From positions 248,001-312,000 of the forward strand of contig CABJBA010000001.1 of assembly GCA_902363735.1 (NCBI GenBank): DNA of 64,000 nucleotides. The letters are read 5' to 3'. This DNA comes from Clostridiaceae bacterium (GTDB lineage Bacteria; Bacillota; Clostridia; Lachnospirales; Lachnospiraceae). The position numbers and the translations under genes were made by a program. Under the pieces are notes generated by a model. The model was not told where the DNA came from and made no database searches. It was given only the letters and a program-made list of their open reading frames with translations. Below, piece after piece: positions 39,025 to 47,567 of the stretch. Position 1 is the first letter of the stretch, and each line of letters starts with the position of its first letter.

Positions 39025-39408
39025 CTACAGCGTTTTTTTGGAATCTGATGATAGGATGGGCTTCCTAAGTATTTTCTCCATTGCCCTGCCTTTTGCCAGT
39101 TCATCAATCAGCTTGTCCAGATACCGGATCTTTTGCATCAGTTCATCTTCCATGTCCTCTACCCGGTATCCGCAGATAACACCTTTAATCAGTGAAGCGT
39201 TTGGGTTCATACAGGGTACCTGTTCAAAGAAGGTTTTTAAATCCACTGCATCTGCGATTTGACGCCGTAAAGAGTTATTATCATAACCTGTAAGCCAGAA
39301 AATGATTTTGTCTACCTCCTCTTTTGTCCGTCCCTTTTTTTCTGCTTTTTTGATATAAAGGGGATAAATGCTTGAAAATGGCATTGCAAAAACATTTGGA
39401 TTCTTCAT
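39025..39408 (-). CDS. DUF2200 family protein
   Basis: 127-residue soluble protein of unknown function. The pattern [37 protein letters not shown] and the C-terminal [31 protein letters not shown] are characteristic of DUF2200. Family length is about 115-125, so it is complete. AAGGAG precedes the ATG. It lies 20 bp upstream of merR and may be co-transcribed. Confidence 0.88.
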   Translation of the reverse strand: MKNPNVFAMPFSSIYPLYIKKAEKKGRTKEEVDKIIFWLTGYDNNSLRRQIADAVDLKTFFEQVPCMNPNASLIKGVICGYRVEDMEDELMQKIRYLDKLIDELAKGRAMEKILRKPILSSDSKKTL

Positions 39409-39435
39409 TGCAGTTCTCCTTTGGTTTTAATGAAA

Positions 39436-39591
39436 TTAGGGATTGCCCGGTAACCGGTCTATTCTGATATGATCTCCAAAAGGGTATCTGCCATGCTCTT
39501 CCAGAAAATCCACACTTATTTCCCTGGTCAATGAGGCTTTGCAGCTTATTATTTCATAAATCAGGCGCATAATATAATCCCGCTTAACCAT
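39436..39591 (-). CDS. Small ORF resembling the start of a DUF6483-like protein
   Basis: A 51-codon frame begins MVKRDYIMRLIYEIIS behind a perfect AGGAGG at proper spacing. That opening resembles proteins of about 150-200 residues (DUF6483 type), but the frame then diverges and stops. It is either a short real protein or the 5' stub of a truncated gene. The resemblance is from memory and weak. Confidence 0.4.
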   Translation of the reverse strand: MVKRDYIMRLIYEIISCKASLTREISVDFLEEHGRYPFGDHIRIDRLPGNP

Positions 39592-39663
39592 GTAGTCCTC
39601 CTGATTTTTGCCTTGTGCATGTCCGTTTTTATTCTGCATAATTTTTTGAGCTTAAAACTGATT

Positions 39664-40356
39664 TTAATCTTCTACAGAAAACATGGCAGCTTTAGAAGCG
39701 TGAATCTGAGTTGTGTCAAATACAGGCAAGTCCGTATCCTTTTGCTGAATCAATAATCCAATTTCTGTACATCCCAGAATTACACCCTGAGCACCTTGTC
39801 TGGCAAGTCCATTAATAATCAGGCGGTATTTTTCCTTTGATATTTCTGAAATAATTCCTAAGCACAATTCATGATAAATAACATCGTTTATTATCTCAAT
39901 TTCCTGTTCGCCAGGGACAAGAACAGTAATCCCTGCATCTATTAATTTATCTTTGTAGAATTCCTGGGTCATTGTATACTTTGTTCCCAGAAGTGCAACT
40001 TTAGTAATATTGCGTCGTTTCAATTCCTCTGCCGTTGCTTCAGCAATGTGGAGAATAGGAATGTTGATTCTTCTTTGAATCCGGGGAGCGACCTTATGCA
40101 TGGTATTGGTACATATCACAATAAAGTCCGCACCGGCTTTTTCAAGATTCTCTGCTGCTGCGGATAACATATCAGCACTCTTTTCCCAGTCACCTTCTGC
40201 CTGGCACTTCTCAATTTCGGCGAAATCCACACTGTACAGCAGAACTTTTGCTGAATGCAATCCGCCTAACGTCTGCTTTACTATTTCATTTATGGTCTGA
40301 TAATATGTAACTGTACTTTCCCAGCTCATTCCGCCAAGTAACCCAATTGTTTTCAA
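39664..40356 (-). CDS. Aspartate/glutamate racemase family protein
   Basis: 230-residue cofactor-independent amino-acid racemase. Both catalytic cysteine motifs are present: IVICTNTMHK (about residue 83) and VILGCTEIGLLI (about residue 195). The opening IGLLGGMSWESTVTYYQTIN is typical of the YgeA/RacD type. Translation probably starts at TTG with AGGAGGAAATAAT ahead. Substrate (Asp or broad) is not distinguishable. It is a single gene between the small ORF and a 204-bp non-coding gap. Confidence 0.92.
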   Translation of the reverse strand: MKTIGLLGGMSWESTVTYYQTINEIVKQTLGGLHSAKVLLYSVDFAEIEKCQAEGDWEKSADMLSAAAENLEKAGADFIVICTNTMHKVAPRIQRRINIPILHIAEATAEELKRRNITKVALLGTKYTMTQEFYKDKLIDAGITVLVPGEQEIEIINDVIYHELCLGIISEISKEKYRLIINGLARQGAQGVILGCTEIGLLIQQKDTDLPVFDTTQIHASKAAMFSVED

Positions 40357-40560
40357 ATTATTTCCTCCTGTATTTGATATACAAGTTCAAGATATATTTA
40401 CTGTTCAACTTGCAGATGCAAAATATTTTATTACAGCAACTTGGTTTATTTATAATAATCTTCTTCACATATAAGCACCGGAGTTATTGTATCTTCATAA
40501 AATGAGACAGGCTTACCAATAATTTTTCCGCCCATACCACAAATGTACTTTTCACTACAT

Positions 40561-41574
40561 TTATTTCGTGCTGGGAATCAGTTCAAGTTTTTCTATGGCC
40601 TTTAAGCCTTCTTCTCCTTGAAGCCATGTGATAATGCTCCGGGCACTATGATCGCTTGGAAGATCGGAACGAACGACTGCGTAATAGCCGTTTACAAGCG
40701 GATAATGGCCGTCTGCTATATTTTTTGCTGTAGGAAACACTCCGTCAAAGGAGAGAATTTTCAGATAATCACCGATTCCAGTGAATTCATTTACCTGCTG
40801 CAAATAGGTATAAAGGGTATATCCCAATGCATAGCTGTTAGTTGGGCTTCCGGACATTCCGCCGCCGTGATAGAATGCCACCAGTTCCAACATTCCTTCC
40901 ATGGTGAGTTCCACATAATTATTCTGAATATCAGGGTGCATTTCTTCATTGTTTAAAACCAGATTGTCCATTTGAGACTGACTTCCGCTGTCAGAATTTC
41001 GGCAAATAGGAATCAGCATTCTATCCGGCCCTCCCAGCTCGCTCCAGTTGGTAATTCCATAATTCAGATATATTTCTCTAGCCTGATCTAGGGTTATGGA
41101 TTCTGCTGCATTTTCAACAGAAGTAATAAATATGAGGGCTTCGGAAGCAATCTTGTAAAATTCCAGCTCTACACCTGCTTTTTTTGCCTCTTCCAGTACC
41201 TCAGTTGAAGCATAGGGAACGAGAATCATATCTGCTTGCCCATGAATCAGGAGGCGGTAGGAAGGGACGGTTTTCGACGCTTCTTCCGGGTAGTTGCCGT
41301 CTTCCTGAGCATCATCACCGTACATAGCCCGATATATGACTTGTACAAGGGCAAGTGTGGAAGTTGATCCATCAATGACTGGATAATTCTTTTCAGTAAT
41401 GCCTAGAGAATCGGCAGTAACAGTAATTTCTCTGCTTTTTTCACCTTCAACAACAGGTTGTGTGGTTTTTGAAGGTGATATTGAACTCTGCTCTTTGGCC
41501 TCCTCCTTTACAGAACAGGAACAAAGGGTCAGCAGCATCAAACTTATGAACAACAAAAGAATCATTCTTTTCAT
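40561..41574 (-). CDS. PstS-like phosphate-binding lipoprotein, orphan
   Basis: 337-residue predicted lipoprotein with signal MKRMILLLFISLMLLTL and lipobox around CSC. The body resembles the PBP/PstS family: YPVIDGSTSTLALVQVIYRAMYG, ALIFITSVENAAESITLDQAREIYLNYGITNWSELGG and ICRNSDSGSQSQMD, the last like the phosphate-binding loop. No pstC/A/B genes are nearby, so it may scavenge or sense phosphate or another anion. A TTG start nine codons upstream is possible; neither start has a good ribosome site. Confidence 0.78.
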   Translation of the reverse strand: MKRMILLLFISLMLLTLCSCSVKEEAKEQSSISPSKTTQPVVEGEKSREITVTADSLGITEKNYPVIDGSTSTLALVQVIYRAMYGDDAQEDGNYPEEASKTVPSYRLLIHGQADMILVPYASTEVLEEAKKAGVELEFYKIASEALIFITSVENAAESITLDQAREIYLNYGITNWSELGGPDRMLIPICRNSDSGSQSQMDNLVLNNEEMHPDIQNNYVELTMEGMLELVAFYHGGGMSGSPTNSYALGYTLYTYLQQVNEFTGIGDYLKILSFDGVFPTAKNIADGHYPLVNGYYAVVRSDLPSDHSARSIITWLQGEEGLKAIEKLELIPSTK

Positions 41575-41660
41575 ATATATCACATAGACAGCCCTTTTCA
41601 ATTTTCAACATCTTTCCTTCCATTTTACTTTATGTACCTAAAAAAACTTGCTGTTCAATT

Positions 41661-42200
41661 TCAATAACATCCATGCCGATCTGACCGAATGATATCCATA
41701 AAAATTTCATCAAAATATTTACCCTTTAAGTAATACGCCTGACGCCTCCGTCCAATTTCTTTGAAACCAGTTTTTTTGTAGCAGTTCAGCGCATTTTCAT
41801 TGAAGGAAAAAACTTTCAGCATGATATTATTAAGGTTTAAATAGTTAAATCCAAAATCCAAAAGGAGACTCAGTGCCTCTGAGCCGTAACCGCTGTTTCG
41901 ATTTTCTTCATCACCTATGAATATTCCAACTTCACCACATTGATGTACCTGATCCACCGAATTAAAACCACAGTTACCAATGAGTTCATCATTTTCAGCC
42001 TTAACTATGGCAAATTGTGTGCCGCGACTATTCTCTTTTATCCACTCCTGTTCACCAGATACAGATATCATGTGATGTGACGTGCCAAGCTTCTCAGTTA
42101 CGGAAAGATCATTAAGCCATTTTGTGTAGATTTCAGCATCTTCTAAACACATAGGCGATAAAAACACCTTGCTGCCCATCAGCTTTTTAAAGTATTTCAT
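41661..42200 (-). CDS. GNAT-family N-acetyltransferase (RimJ/RimL type)
   Basis: 179-residue acetyltransferase of the Acetyltransf_3 group. It has MGSKVFLSPMCLEDAEIYTKWLNDL at the start, the acetyl-CoA loop NRNSGYGSEALSLLLDFGF and the closing VFSFNENALNCYKKTGFKEIGRRRQAYYLKGKYFDEIFMDI. The start at 42200 follows AAGGAG; the open frame extends 21 codons further without a site. The acceptor is unknown. It may be transcribed alone; the region downstream of its stop holds no strong hairpin. Confidence 0.9.
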   Translation of the reverse strand: MKYFKKLMGSKVFLSPMCLEDAEIYTKWLNDLSVTEKLGTSHHMISVSGEQEWIKENSRGTQFAIVKAENDELIGNCGFNSVDQVHQCGEVGIFIGDEENRNSGYGSEALSLLLDFGFNYLNLNNIMLKVFSFNENALNCYKKTGFKEIGRRRQAYYLKGKYFDEIFMDIIRSDRHGCY

Positions 42201-42300
42201 TGTTTGTTCTCCTTTCTGGTTTGTTGAATTTCCCATTTTATTTATTTGAACAAAAGTCATCATTTCTGGTACATATGATTCTATAACATAACAAAATAGA

Positions 42301-42478
42301 GCTTAATCAATTTTATCCGCTTCTTCACAAATTATCCCGCAATCAGTAAGAAATCGTTGCAAATTCTATGTGTATGCCTGTCTGGGACCATACAGCATAG
42401 GGTCACCCCTGCTCCCGTTTCCATCGATATTAAATCGCTTTCCCTCCAATGTAATGGCATTGGTGCCGGTCTTATGCT
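42301..42478 (-). pseudogene. Remnant of a LUD-domain gene
   Basis: Translating the minus strand gives GTNAITLEGKRFNIDGNGSR and DPMLYGPRQ, then, after a frame change, HTHRICNDFLLIAG-stop-FVKK. These match two separate parts of the intact LUD protein at 44524-45141 (GTNAITLDGKLFNIDGNG...YGPRQ and HPQRICNDFVLIAGQFVKN). About 146 bp between them, bounded by CCTG in the intact copy, are missing. It is a decayed partial paralogue with an internal deletion and a stop. Confidence 0.85.
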
Positions 42479-42479
42479 T

Positions 42480-42830
42480 TTAAATGATTACATTACCTAA
42501 AATTTTATCATGAGGAACAATTAAGCACTTTTCTATGGTTTTCCAACGAGTATCATACAAATGTTTTTGAGCTTTACCATAACTTTTCTCTGTATCAAAT
42601 TCCCAGTACAGTGCATAGCGAACACATTTTACAATACGAGTAAGCTTGTCAGGTTCAAGTCCCTCCTTAATAGTTTTCATATCCTTTATATAGTGTGTGC
42701 GCTGTATAAGACGAAGAAATTGACACCCCTCCGTTGCTTTCATCATATCACCAGCCTCCTTCATAACAGCTTCAAACTCATTGGTTTTATCTGGCTTTAC
42801 CTGATAAATACTGATTTCTGAAAATGACAT
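42480..42830 (-). CDS. ABM-like dimeric alpha/beta-barrel protein
   Basis: 116-residue small protein reading as an antibiotic-biosynthesis-monooxygenase-type ferredoxin-like fold: SEISIYQVKPDKTNEFEAVMKEAGDMMKATEGCQFLRLIQRTH, then a second beta-alpha unit with YALYWEFDTEKSYGKAQKHLYDTRW. Such proteins act as small oxygenases, stress proteins or unknowns; no active-site motif is decisive. It directly follows the broken cupin gene, with AGGAGG ahead of the ATG. Confidence 0.7.
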   Translation of the reverse strand: MSFSEISIYQVKPDKTNEFEAVMKEAGDMMKATEGCQFLRLIQRTHYIKDMKTIKEGLEPDKLTRIVKCVRYALYWEFDTEKSYGKAQKHLYDTRWKTIEKCLIVPHDKILGNVII

Positions 42831-42851
42831 CCTCCTGCCTCCTCTAAATTC

Positions 42852-43116
42852 TTATTTTTCATTTGTCCCAATATCTAAAACAACTATAATATCATTACTT
42901 GAATTATAAAATGTATGCGCAATGTTTTGCTCTGCTGGTTTTGCAAAAAAATCTTCTTGCTTTACTGTCCACTCTTTATCCTGTAAACGCAAGGTACCAG
43001 TGCCGGAAAGAATTACAAAAAATTCCTCCTGCAGTACCTAATGACTCTATAATTAAACCCACAGAATCCTGTCAAATATATTTATCTGAAAGTTGATCAA
43101 TATTTCTAATTTCCAC
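42852..43116 (-). pseudogene. Broken cupin-domain gene
   Basis: A GTG start at 43116 behind GGAGGGG opens VEIRNIDQLSDKYI, then an in-frame TGA. Reading on in the same frame gives QDSVGLIIESLGT. A shift of one base, near 43035, then leads to EEFFVILSGTGTLRLQDKEW, FFAKPAEQNIAHTFYNSS and IIVVLDIGTNEK-stop, a clear small-cupin C-terminal half. One nonsense codon and one frameshift therefore disable an 85-90 residue cupin protein. A sequencing error could mimic one lesion but hardly both. Confidence 0.8.
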
Positions 43117-43117
43117 C

Positions 43118-43900
43118 TTACCCCTCCACGATCTCCAAAAGAAACAACTCATTTTCCTTCCTGACAGAACATACTTCCCTCAACCTTTTTGACATCATTT
43201 CCACAAGCTCATTATCTGCATAGCGAGCCTTCTGAGGACAAATCACCACACACCGCATACAGGAAATACATATCTCCGGTTCTGTAAGCATAGGATTCTT
43301 CTTGGGAATAGCTCCGGCTGGACATTCTTCTGCACACAGACCACACTGATTACATTCTTTTCCTGTCTTTGGAATCACAGGAACCACCTTATATTCTTTG
43401 TAAGGATCATTTCCCGGCACCCAAAGTTCAGCTTTCACCGTTTTTTGTCCGGTAATACCTTTAATCCTTTCAGAAAACTCTGTCAGCGTCCTCTCATCCC
43501 GCAAATCCGGTCTGCCCGCCGCAAACTGGTTCATAATAGAATGCTGTGCAACGGCAGCAACTCCGGCAATGCAACAAACCCCTGCCAATGAGGCGGTGTT
43601 TTTCAGTTCCAGCAAAGCATCTTCATAGGCCCTGTTTCCATACACCGCAACAAGAATTGCTTTTGTGCCATTTCCTTTCAACTTTCGAATATTTGACGTC
43701 GCAGCCATAGGTACACGCCCCCCAAATACAGGAACAGCTATTATACAGACATCCTCTTCTCCAAAAACATATCCCGAAAAATCTTCCAGTGGATCTGACA
43801 AATCTATTTCTACTTTTTCACAATCCCATGATCTGCTCATGAAACTCACAATCTTTTTTGTTCCGCCTGTAGGACTAAAATAAATTTGAAATAATTTCAT
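43118..43900 (-). CDS. EFR1-type flavodoxin / 4Fe-4S ferredoxin fusion
   Basis: 260-residue electron-transfer protein. The flavodoxin-like domain begins MKLFQIYFSPTGGTKKIV, with the FMN phosphate loop SPTGGT. The C-terminal third has two 4Fe-4S clusters: CNQCGLCAEECPAGAIP and CISCMRCVVICPQKA. This is the EFR1 architecture of anaerobic firmicutes, presumed to shuttle low-potential electrons. The open frame extends 17 codons upstream of the chosen ATG without a good site. A remnant of a second copy lies at 45742-45836. Confidence 0.9.
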   Translation of the reverse strand: MKLFQIYFSPTGGTKKIVSFMSRSWDCEKVEIDLSDPLEDFSGYVFGEEDVCIIAVPVFGGRVPMAATSNIRKLKGNGTKAILVAVYGNRAYEDALLELKNTASLAGVCCIAGVAAVAQHSIMNQFAAGRPDLRDERTLTEFSERIKGITGQKTVKAELWVPGNDPYKEYKVVPVIPKTGKECNQCGLCAEECPAGAIPKKNPMLTEPEICISCMRCVVICPQKARYADNELVEMMSKRLREVCSVRKENELFLLEIVEG

Positions 43901-44523
43901 ATTCACACCAGCTTTCCTCTTCTCAATATTATTTTCTCCCCTTATTTTCACACATCTTTGTCTGACTATTGGAATAAAAATCTCCTATACCTGTATTGTA
44001 CCACCCTCCCGGCCCATTTGCCATTCAAATCGAGTAGGAAAGAGTGATTAACTCCCGTCCTATCACAGCACGTATCCAGATAAAACCGGCATCCCGATAT
44101 TTTTATGAGAACAGGGCTGAGTATGAGGATTTGAGTTCTATAACCGGGATAACGGTTTTAGAGAGATAACAGTACCGCAGGTATTGTTCAGTACGCGGCT
44201 TAGAATCGGTGACACAAAAGATTTATTCGTGGAAACATGCAACGGATCCTTTGCACTTCTTACCGGACTATAGCCGTAACTGTTTCAAAATAATTTAACT
44301 ACTATTCTTCCAGTCCGGCTTTTCCTTAATAGATGATTAGTCCCTTTAACAGCATCTATAAATTCTAATCATCAAAAAAACAGCTGCACATAGAAGAATT
44401 ACCTATGCACAACTGTTTTTTTGATACATCATTCCGTATATCTTCATGCAAGTATGCTCGTCTGCTATTGTTTTCAACGGCTTAGATTTTTACATCCTTT
44501 CCTTGCAATTTTTTATTTATAAA
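43901..44523. other. Gene-free stretch with duplicated upstream motif
   Basis: 623 bp with no convincing gene. It contains the upstream motif of the EFR1 gene (43991-44030, shared with 45797-45836) and the LUD-gene terminator (44371-44424). About 44040-44310 is a moderately open but unrecognised stretch, possibly eroded coding sequence. No RNA gene was recognised. Confidence 0.5.
44371..44424 (-). terminator. Intrinsic terminator after the LUD gene
   Basis: Arms AAAAAAACAG-TGCATAG and CTATG-GCACAACTGTTTTTTT form a long stem about 100 bases beyond the LUD stop, with T-runs on both strands, so it can work in either direction. Confidence 0.8.
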
Positions 44524-45141
44524 CTAAAACCCATATTCCTGATTAACAAGAATTACTTTTATCCTGTTCTTTACAAATTGTCCCGCAATCAGAACAAAAT
44601 CATTGCAGATTCTTTGTGGATGCCTGCAATCAATACATTTCCCCAGCTTTGTACATGGTGTATCCTTATTAAGCCTTGCCGCATCCAATGGTGCTGCAAT
44701 CTGTCTTGCCCGCTGGATGGCGTTCTCCACAGTATCTGTCAGTTTATTAATACCGGCTACAACAATCACCTGCCTGGGACCGTACAGCATAGGGGCAACT
44801 CTGCTCCCATTTCCATCGATATTAAATAGTTTACCATCAAGTGTAATAGCGTTAGTGCCTGTCAAAAATGTATCAACATCAAAATTCTCCAAATATATCT
44901 TTCGTTTTTCCTCTCTTGTTAAATCAGGCTGATGCTTGTCATTAACAATAAAAGGTCCACTGCGGATAAATTCAAATACTCCGGTTTCTTCCAAGGTAAC
45001 AGAATCTCCCCAGCCAACCCTTTCTCCATTTTTTATTAAAGAAGCCATAAGCTGAAGCAATTCTTCCTTTGTTTCAACAAAATATCCAGCCATATTATTT
45101 CGCTGCAAATTCATAATAGCTTTTTGTATCCGGATTTCCAT
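44524..45141 (-). CDS. LUD-domain protein (lactate-utilisation-like)
   Basis: 205-residue protein of the LUD (PF02589) group. It has the core GERVGWGDSVTLEETGVFEFI, FLTGTNAITLDGKLFNIDGNGSRVAPMLYGP and VIVVAGINKL, then a Cys-rich C-terminal stretch CTKLGKCIDCRHPQRICND that may bind metal. LUD proteins belong to or resemble LutC-type lactate oxidation subunits, but stand-alone copies in clostridia have no assigned role. It is a single gene with GGAGG before the ATG and a terminator after. A partial paralogue is at 42301-42478. Confidence 0.88.
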   Translation of the reverse strand: MEIRIQKAIMNLQRNNMAGYFVETKEELLQLMASLIKNGERVGWGDSVTLEETGVFEFIRSGPFIVNDKHQPDLTREEKRKIYLENFDVDTFLTGTNAITLDGKLFNIDGNGSRVAPMLYGPRQVIVVAGINKLTDTVENAIQRARQIAAPLDAARLNKDTPCTKLGKCIDCRHPQRICNDFVLIAGQFVKNRIKVILVNQEYGF

Positions 45142-45338
45142 ATGACCTCCACTATATCCAATTATTCAGGATCGGGGACTCCCTTATGTTCCTATCCACT
45201 CCATTTAACCGAATTTTACGTAGTTTGAGTATCAGGCTCTGCTGAACTGCAATATTCTGCCTATTGCACCAACTTACAAAATTATCATTAAATAATACGC
45301 TTCCTCTAAATCTGTTTCAAAAGCCAGCAGCGAGAATT

Positions 45339-45719
45339 TTATTGCTTTATTTCATAGCCATTACTGCTAAGAACTTCAATAGATTTTTCAAAATCACTTT
45401 TTTTAGTTAAAATATAATCTGTATTATACGTAGATACCGCAAATATCCCAATTTTGTTTTCAGCCAGAAAGGATGATATCTTAGATAAAATTCCTATAAG
45501 TGAAAAATCTAAAACTCCCTGGATTCTGAATGCTTTCCAGCCATTATCACATTCTATAACATTTTCCGGCACCTTTTCGGAACTGCAAACTAAAGATAAT
45601 TCCTCATCTGTTTTTCCAATAAAAAAGAATTCGTCTGAATAATCCACTTGAGTTAAATCCTTAACTTTACATACTGAAAACTCCTGTTTTAATATTTTAA
45701 GTTCCATACTAACATACAT
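45339..45719 (-). CDS. ACT-domain-containing protein
   Basis: 126 residues forming tandem ACT-like folds. The C-terminal half, RIQGVLDFSLIGILSKISSFLAENKIGIFAVSTYNTDYILTKK, is a classical ACT repeat. Stand-alone ACT proteins usually bind amino acids and regulate partners; the partner is unknown. ATGs at 45719 and 45707 are both possible; AAGG is nearer the first. Confidence 0.85.
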   Translation of the reverse strand: MYVSMELKILKQEFSVCKVKDLTQVDYSDEFFFIGKTDEELSLVCSSEKVPENVIECDNGWKAFRIQGVLDFSLIGILSKISSFLAENKIGIFAVSTYNTDYILTKKSDFEKSIEVLSSNGYEIKQ

Positions 45720-45741
45720 CCTTTCAAAAATATTTCATTTC

Positions 45742-45836
45742 CTCGCAGAACAGACTTTCCCTAACCATTTTGAAATCATTTTTACTAGTCCCTCATCTGT
45801 ATTGTATCACCATATTACCCCATTTGCCATCCAATA
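45742..45836 (-). pseudogene. Promoter-plus-tail remnant of an EFR1 paralogue
   Basis: Positions 45797-45836 match the region upstream of the EFR1 gene (43991-44030) at about 30 of 40 bases. The adjoining 45742-45796 translates as DEGLVKMISKWLGKVCSARK-stop, matching the EFR1 C-terminus DNELVEMMSKRLREVCSVRK. Almost the whole gene between its upstream sequence and its tail has been deleted. Confidence 0.75.
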
Positions 45837-45840
45837 TTAA

Positions 45841-45888
45841 AGCAGGCAGAGGCCGTCAGATATTCTCCGACTGCCTCTGCCTGTTCAT
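45841..45888 (-). terminator. Terminator of the amino-acid transporter operon
   Basis: A strong stem AGGCAGAGGC/GCCTCTGCCT with a loop of about 19 bases just past the binding-protein stop. In the minus direction it runs into TTTAATATT. Confidence 0.78.
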
Positions 45889-45902
45889 CCTATTTTTTAT
45901 TT

Positions 45903-46781
45903 TTAAATCTGACCGCCTTCTACAACCAGATTTTCAGGGTCAATCTCATCGCCATACACTGGTTTTAAGGTCTCCTTAAAGTTCTTATGGAAGAACTGCT
46001 CTTTGCCAAGAGTTTCAATCTCACTGTTGATCCAGTCCAAGAGCTCTTTATTGCCCATCTGAACAGCTGGTGCAATGGTATCCAGGTTTCCGATAGATTC
46101 AATTCCTACAGTAAATCCTTTGTTCTGAATTGCCCAGGCAAGAACCTCCGTGTTATCGGTGGAGAAAGCTTCTCCTCTACCGTCTAATAACGCATCATAT
46201 GCCTCCTGATACTCATCAAACTTTAACAGCTTTACTTCCGGGTGTTTTTCAGAAAAATAGGTTTCTGCTGTTGTTCCCTTTACCACAATCAAAGTCTTAT
46301 CCTTTAAATCTGCCACATCCGTAATCAAATTTGCATCCGATGATACTACACCTAAGGCAACCTTCATGTAAGGAAGTGCAAAATCAACCTGTTCTTTTCT
46401 CTCATCTGTTACAGTGAAGTTAGCTAAGATTACATCCACTTTAGCGGACTTTAAATATTCCACCCGGCTTGCAGCCTCCACATATACGAATTCAACCTTG
46501 TCTTCGCTTCCCAGCAGATCCTTTGCCATACGCTTTGCAAAATAAACGTCATAGCCCTGGATTTCTCCTTTGGAATCTACATATCCAAATGGGTTTTTGT
46601 CACTGAATACACCAATTTTAATGGTTCCGGCTTCTTTGATATCATCCAAAGTTCTGGCTTGTGCAGATGCACCGCCCGCTTCTCCTGTACTCTCCTTTGG
46701 TGCTCCTGTCTGACTGCATCCTGCTAAAACACCTGCTGCCATGACAACGCCCAATAATGCACCTAATACTTTCTTTTTCAT
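45903..46781 (-). CDS. Amino-acid ABC transporter binding lipoprotein, probably cysteine/cystine
   Basis: 292-residue lipoprotein (signal MKKKVLGALLGVVMAAGVLA, lipobox AGC). SBP_bac_3 motifs: IKIGVFSDKNPFGYVDSKGEIQGYDVYFAKRMA, VEAASRVEYLKSAKVDVILANFTVTDERKEQVDFA and the family Asp in AFSTDNTEVL. It is similar in layout to CjaA/Peb1/TcyA-type proteins. The ligand is inferred from the cysteine-rich leader peptide in front of the operon, not from the binding pocket. GGAGG supports the start at 46781. It is last in the operon. Confidence 0.9.
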   Translation of the reverse strand: MKKKVLGALLGVVMAAGVLAGCSQTGAPKESTGEAGGASAQARTLDDIKEAGTIKIGVFSDKNPFGYVDSKGEIQGYDVYFAKRMAKDLLGSEDKVEFVYVEAASRVEYLKSAKVDVILANFTVTDERKEQVDFALPYMKVALGVVSSDANLITDVADLKDKTLIVVKGTTAETYFSEKHPEVKLLKFDEYQEAYDALLDGRGEAFSTDNTEVLAWAIQNKGFTVGIESIGNLDTIAPAVQMGNKELLDWINSEIETLGKEQFFHKNFKETLKPVYGDEIDPENLVVEGGQI

Positions 46782-46805
46782 AATAAAATCCTCCATTTTT
46801 ATTTT

Positions 46806-47567
46806 TTATATCGCTTCATAATGAAACGTATTTAAAAACTGCTTTGCTCTGTCTGTTTTCGGAGAAGTAAAAAATTCTTCCGGACGGCTCTCTTCTACAA
46901 TAACACCCTGATCCATAAACAGAACCCGGTCTGCCACTGCCTTAGCAAACTCCATTTCATGAGTGACGATAACCATGGTCATTCCATCCTTTGCCAATTC
47001 CAATACTACCTGTAAAACCTCCCGCACCATTTCCGGATCCAGAGCTGCTGTAATTTCATCTAAAAGCAGGATTTCCGGGTGCATCATGAGAGCCCGCACA
47101 ATTGCTACTCTCTGCTTCTGCCCTCCGGAAAGCTGTCTTGGATATGCATCCCTCTTATCTAAGAGTCCTACACGTTCCAGAAGCTTTTCTGCCTCAGCCG
47201 TTACTTCCTTTTTATCCCGGTTCTGTACCTTCAAAGGCGCTAACAGGATATTTCCCATGATGGTTTTATGGGGAAATAAGTCATAGCTTTGGAATACCAT
47301 ACCAATCTTTTGCCTGATCTCATAGACATCCCGGCTATTTCTGTCAATGACCTGGTCTTTAAATTGGAGAGTCCCGGAATCAATTGGCTCCAGCATGTTG
47401 ATACATCGTAAAAATGTACTCTTTCCGCAGCCGGAGGGCCCTACTACCACAACGACCTCTCCTTTTTCCAATGTAAAGAAAACATCCTTTAAAACCGGCT
47501 GCCCGCTTTCATAAGATTTTTTAAGGCTTTCTATTTTTAAAATCTCTTGCTGCTTCATTTTTCTCAA
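46806..47567 (-). CDS. Amino-acid ABC transporter ATP-binding protein (GlnQ/TcyN-like)
   Basis: 253-residue ATPase of the polar amino-acid family. Walker [10 protein letters not shown] near residue 41, Q-loop [12 protein letters not shown], signature [15 protein letters not shown], Walker [16 protein letters not shown] and switch His in [15 protein letters not shown]. The start overlaps the upstream permease stop by 4 bp. It energises the two permeases encoded upstream. Confidence 0.94.
   Translation of the reverse strand: MRKMKQQEILKIESLKKSYESGQPVLKDVFFTLEKGEVVVVVGPSGCGKSTFLRCINMLEPIDSGTLQFKDQVIDRNSRDVYEIRQKIGMVFQSYDLFPHKTIMGNILLAPLKVQNRDKKEVTAEAEKLLERVGLLDKRDAYPRQLSGGQKQRVAIVRALMMHPEILLLDEITAALDPEMVREVLQVVLELAKDGMTMVIVTHEMEFAKAVADRVLFMDQGVIVEESRPEEFFTSPKTDRAKQFLNTFHYEAI

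Noticed and set aside
40448..40561. Open stretch reading KYICGMGGKIIGKPVSFYEDTITPVLICEEDYYK downstream of the PstS-like gene
   Set aside because: It looks protein-like, but there is no start codon with a ribosome site in frame and I do not recognise a family. It is possibly an eroded gene end, but too weak to list.
44040..44310. Possible coding remnant between EFR1 and LUD genes
   Set aside because: Both strands have partly open frames (for example PASRYFYENRAEYEDLSSITG), but stops interrupt them and no family is recognised.
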